Below are positions 61,530-64,000 of a stretch of DNA of 64,000 nt, in pieces; within the stretch, counting starts at the first letter, position 1; the number at the start of each line of letters is the position of its first letter. Source of the DNA: Seminavis robusta (Eukaryota > Bacillariophyta > Bacillariophyceae > Naviculales > Naviculaceae); contig CAICTM010000266.1 in the NCBI GenBank assembly GCA_903772945.1, forward strand, positions 1 through 64,000. Direction: 5' to 3'. The position numbers and the translations under genes are program-made. The notes beneath the pieces were generated by a model, which worked only from the letters and a program-made list of their open reading frames with translations, was not told where the DNA came from and ran no database searches.

Positions 61530-63186
61530 ATGACATCCACAACGCAAAATGAAAACGCCTTGTCCATATCTACTCAGGACATGGTGGAAGAAGCCAAGAA
61601 ACACGTCGAGTTTCTTTCGATCCTTCATGCTTTGTCGATTACTTTGACAAAGCCCTCCCGACACAGCCTGGATAGGTACCTAAACTTCTGGCTGCCTCTG
61701 GTCAATCAACAAATCAGCCAGCCCGGGAAAGCACGGGCTCTCATCCCACCGCCAGATATTGCCTGGCTTTGGCATTGCCATCGTCTGGCTCCTGCTCGCT
61801 ACGAGCGCCACTGCCAGGAACGCTTCCAGAAGATTGTGGAGTCTCAAAAGGCGGCCTTCCTCTTGCAGCTACCAGAAAACAGAACAGCATCCATCCAGGC
61901 CACGAGAGATCTTTGGAACTTGCTTTATCCTGACGAACCATTCTTTTTGACCAACAAGGACCCAAACGCCACCGATAATGCCCGCTTGGCTAGCTGCGTT
62001 GAGGGCGTTGTGAACTTGGATTCTTTCCTGCGAGAGTTTGACTTGCTCGAGTCTACGGAAAGGCAAGCCACGTTCCTCTATCAAGTTACACAACCAAGGT
62101 TCAGCGATGGTGCATTCTTGAAGCAAGGAGTCAAAAACTACGTTCGATTCCTACAGCTCTTTCAATTGAACCCCAACAGTGGCGTTCCCTTGGTACCCAC
62201 TTACCAAATCGATTTGATCTGGCACACTCACATGCTAAAGTCGTTGAACATCTACAATCAGGATTGCATTCAAATCACTGGGCAACGATTTCACCATGAC
62301 GATTCACTCAACGACCGAACGGACGGAGGAACTTTGGACACGAGCTTTCAAAGCACGACAAGTCTCTGGAAGGAAGTCTATGGTATCAACTATGCCATCC
62401 CAGGCGGAATGTACCGGGGCGAACCGCCAAAAGACTACTGGAAGGCTCAATGGAAACCTTCGGTTGCTCCTGCGGTACCTACAGCTGTCGCCTCTTCGGC
62501 GGGTGTCAAGACAGAAGCGTCCGATTACAGCATGGGTGGCCCCCAAAACTGGCTGAAGCCAGGTGAAACCTACGAGGGACAACCAGCCTTTATTGCCGCC
62601 AACTCCAAGAGCAAAACTCGCGGTGTGAATTCCAACCCCCCAATAGCAAACTATTTCTTTGGAGATCCCAACACTCTGTCCACTGCTCTAGGACCAGGAT
62701 ACTATCACATGTACACACGAGAAGGGTGGAGCATCATGTTGAAGCATCTGAGTCCCAAGGTCTACAAGGCCAAATACGAATACGAAAGTTTTCTCTGCCG
62801 GGCATGCGCTTGCTCCCCCAAACGTTTGAGCAAACGAGACATGGTCAGGTACGAGCAAAAGGAGCAGGAGTGGCTTGAGCTGGAGAATCTGTTGTACTAT
62901 TGCCAGGCGCAATACCTCGCATCTGGTCCGGGCTCCACAATCCCCACTGCTTACATCAACAAGTACGGACTTCGAAGCCGTCCTCACCCCAAAAGGAAGA
63001 ACAGGAAAGGTTCTGGCGATGGCAACAACGCGGCCTGTGATGTATACGTTGCCTGCGGTGCTGCTTGTGGCGCCGCAGCGGCAAANNNNNNNNNNNNNNG
63101 GTGGAGGAGGCGGCTGTGGTGGAGGAGGTGGCTGTGGTGGAGGTGGTGGTTGTGGTGGAGGAGGTGGTTGCGGAGGCGGCGGCTAA
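61530..63186 (+). CDS. Glycine-rich domain-containing (GRDP/DUF1399) protein, interrupted by an assembly gap
   Basis: ATG at 61,530. Two copies of the GRDP signature are visible: PPDIAWLWHCHRLAPARYE (residues about 74-92) and YQIDLIWHTHMLKSLNIYNQ (about 228-247), each with the W-H-x-H core. Helical DUF1399 sequence surrounds them. A Cys-rich part (FLCRACACSPKR) follows at about 425. The C-terminus is CGAACGAAAA, then a 14-N gap (63,086-63,099). After the gap the GGGGGC-type repeats read in frame only if the true gap length differs from 14 by 2 (mod 3); the stop is TAA 63,184-63,186. Plant GRDPs act in development and stress responses, with an unclear molecular role. The full length is therefore unknown, at least ~550 aa. 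Confidence 0.85.
63086..63099. other. Assembly gap (14 N)
   Basis: The run of N lies inside the Gly/Cys-repeat coding region (GGTGGAGGAGGCGGCTGT-type units), a typical place for collapsed or unresolved repeats. The number of N is not a reliable length. Confidence 0.95.
63101..63183 (+). repeat. Gly/Cys coding repeat
   Basis: GGTGGAGGAGGnGGCTGTGGTGG-type units encode GGGGGC about four times at the C-terminus of the GRDP protein. Such Gly-rich tails define the plant members of this family. Confidence 0.85.
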
Positions 63187-64000
63187 ATTGAGGCCTTTAT
63201 TGAAAAGCACTGTCTCGCGCCTTCTTCCCTCCTGTGGCTTGTGGCGGTTCGTGCTGAACGGCCCTGATAGTTTATAAGTCTATGATAAGGCCACATCCCA
63301 TATCAAAGTTATCAATGCAATGTATCCAATGTATAGTTTGTTCTACATGCAATAGTGTCCGAGAGCATAAATAGGAGATCTGTCGTTGCTTTGCCGCCAG
63401 CATTATAGCAGTCGTTGTCATCTAATGTAGCTTCCTCGAAGTTAGACAACGTATGGTACGCGGTCAGCACCTCGAGTGGCTTTTTCTTTGCCCTTGGCAT
63501 TCCTTTCCATCATCGTCCTAACTAGCCGTGCACGATTGTCCTGTATCGCCCCCGAAAGGTCGCCGATGTCGAAGCACATGCACTACCTTGGCAGGACCCC
63601 GATATAAAAATGCAACGTCTCTGTGGATCTGCAAAACCAAGCCCTTTTAGGCGCTTACATTGTCCCCAGTTTGTGGCCCCTCATCCCTTGGAACCAAGTC
63701 CCAAACTTCACCTTTTCTTATCCTACGCCTTGCCCTCCACAGGCTTCCAAGATAACTACCCTACTCTAGCTAGCTAGCTAATACATGTAGACCCTCCTTT
63801 GAAGAAACGGTGCCAAAGGTAAAGATGATGTGAGACGCAACGGTCTTTTCTGCATCGGTGGCATTCTTCACTCGTCCCGCCACCAAATCGTGTCCACCGT
63901 TGGGTCAACGCCTGCCAGGTGCTAAGTAATTTGAATATCCACGAATGATAGGACCGCATTCCGATGCGCGCCACGTTACACGAACCAAACGGTATGCACG
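63187..64000. other. Terminal intergenic stretch
   Basis: No gene is supported to the window end. A CTAGCTAGCTAGCTA run is at about 63,767-63,781. A minus-strand frame at 63,774-63,974 could continue past the window but shows no domain. Confidence 0.4.

Overview
The window looks like nuclear DNA of a diatom, most likely a pennate species of the Seminavis/Fragilariopsis type. Several signs point that way. Introns are short (52-167 bp) with GT-AG ends. There is a Ty1/copia-type fossil near the start and a gene of the diatom-expanded DUF6824 family. One protein carries a SVSAF-SP plastid-import motif like the diatom ASAFAP motif, and there is a class C GPCR with a bacterial-type binding domain. 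The species is inferred, not proven.

Layout. 1-3.7 kb holds a broken copia-type fossil (+). 3.9-7.3 kb holds a second broken reverse-transcriptase element (-). 8.2-13.6 kb holds a two-exon class C GPCR (10,728-13,639, +) and, facing away from it, a truncated copy of its first part (8,165-8,757, -), with a 400-bp inverted-repeat element between them. 13.9-23.2 kb holds five spaced housekeeping-type or unknown genes: an ADP-ribosyltransferase-like protein, a DUF3291 protein, a plastid-targeted protein, a DUF6824 protein and a YqgF/RuvX-like protein. 24.5-36.4 kb holds a membrane-anchored LRR protein, unknown proteins of 599 and 156 aa, two tandem BTB proteins and two weak small-protein candidates.

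36.7-50.6 kb is the strongest gene cluster: three paralogous Patched/NPC1-type RND membrane proteins with a sterol-sensing domain. The first is on the minus strand and the other two on the plus strand. All three have four exons with introns at the same codons and phases. 50.9-57.7 kb holds a von Willebrand A protein and two ArfGAP-like paralogues with RS-rich tails. Between the paralogues lie a tandem-UIM candidate and a hAT-type non-autonomous transposon with an 8-bp target duplication. 58.5-63.2 kb holds a CRAL-TRIO protein divergent from an unknown gene, a tRNA-Asp-like gene with an odd anticodon loop, and a glycine-rich-domain (GRDP/DUF1399) protein interrupted by a 14-N assembly gap.

The genes do not form an operon-like pathway. 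Themes that recur are membrane sensing or transport (GPCR, LRR protein, three RND proteins), local gene duplication (GPCR, BTB, RND, ArfGAP) and dispersed short repeats (CTAG and ACCGGT palindromes) in long intergenic stretches. The most novel points are the SWGG repeats in the GPCR tail, the conserved C-terminal tag of the RND proteins, the apparent loss of the arginine finger in both ArfGAP-like proteins, and the two small inverted-repeat elements.
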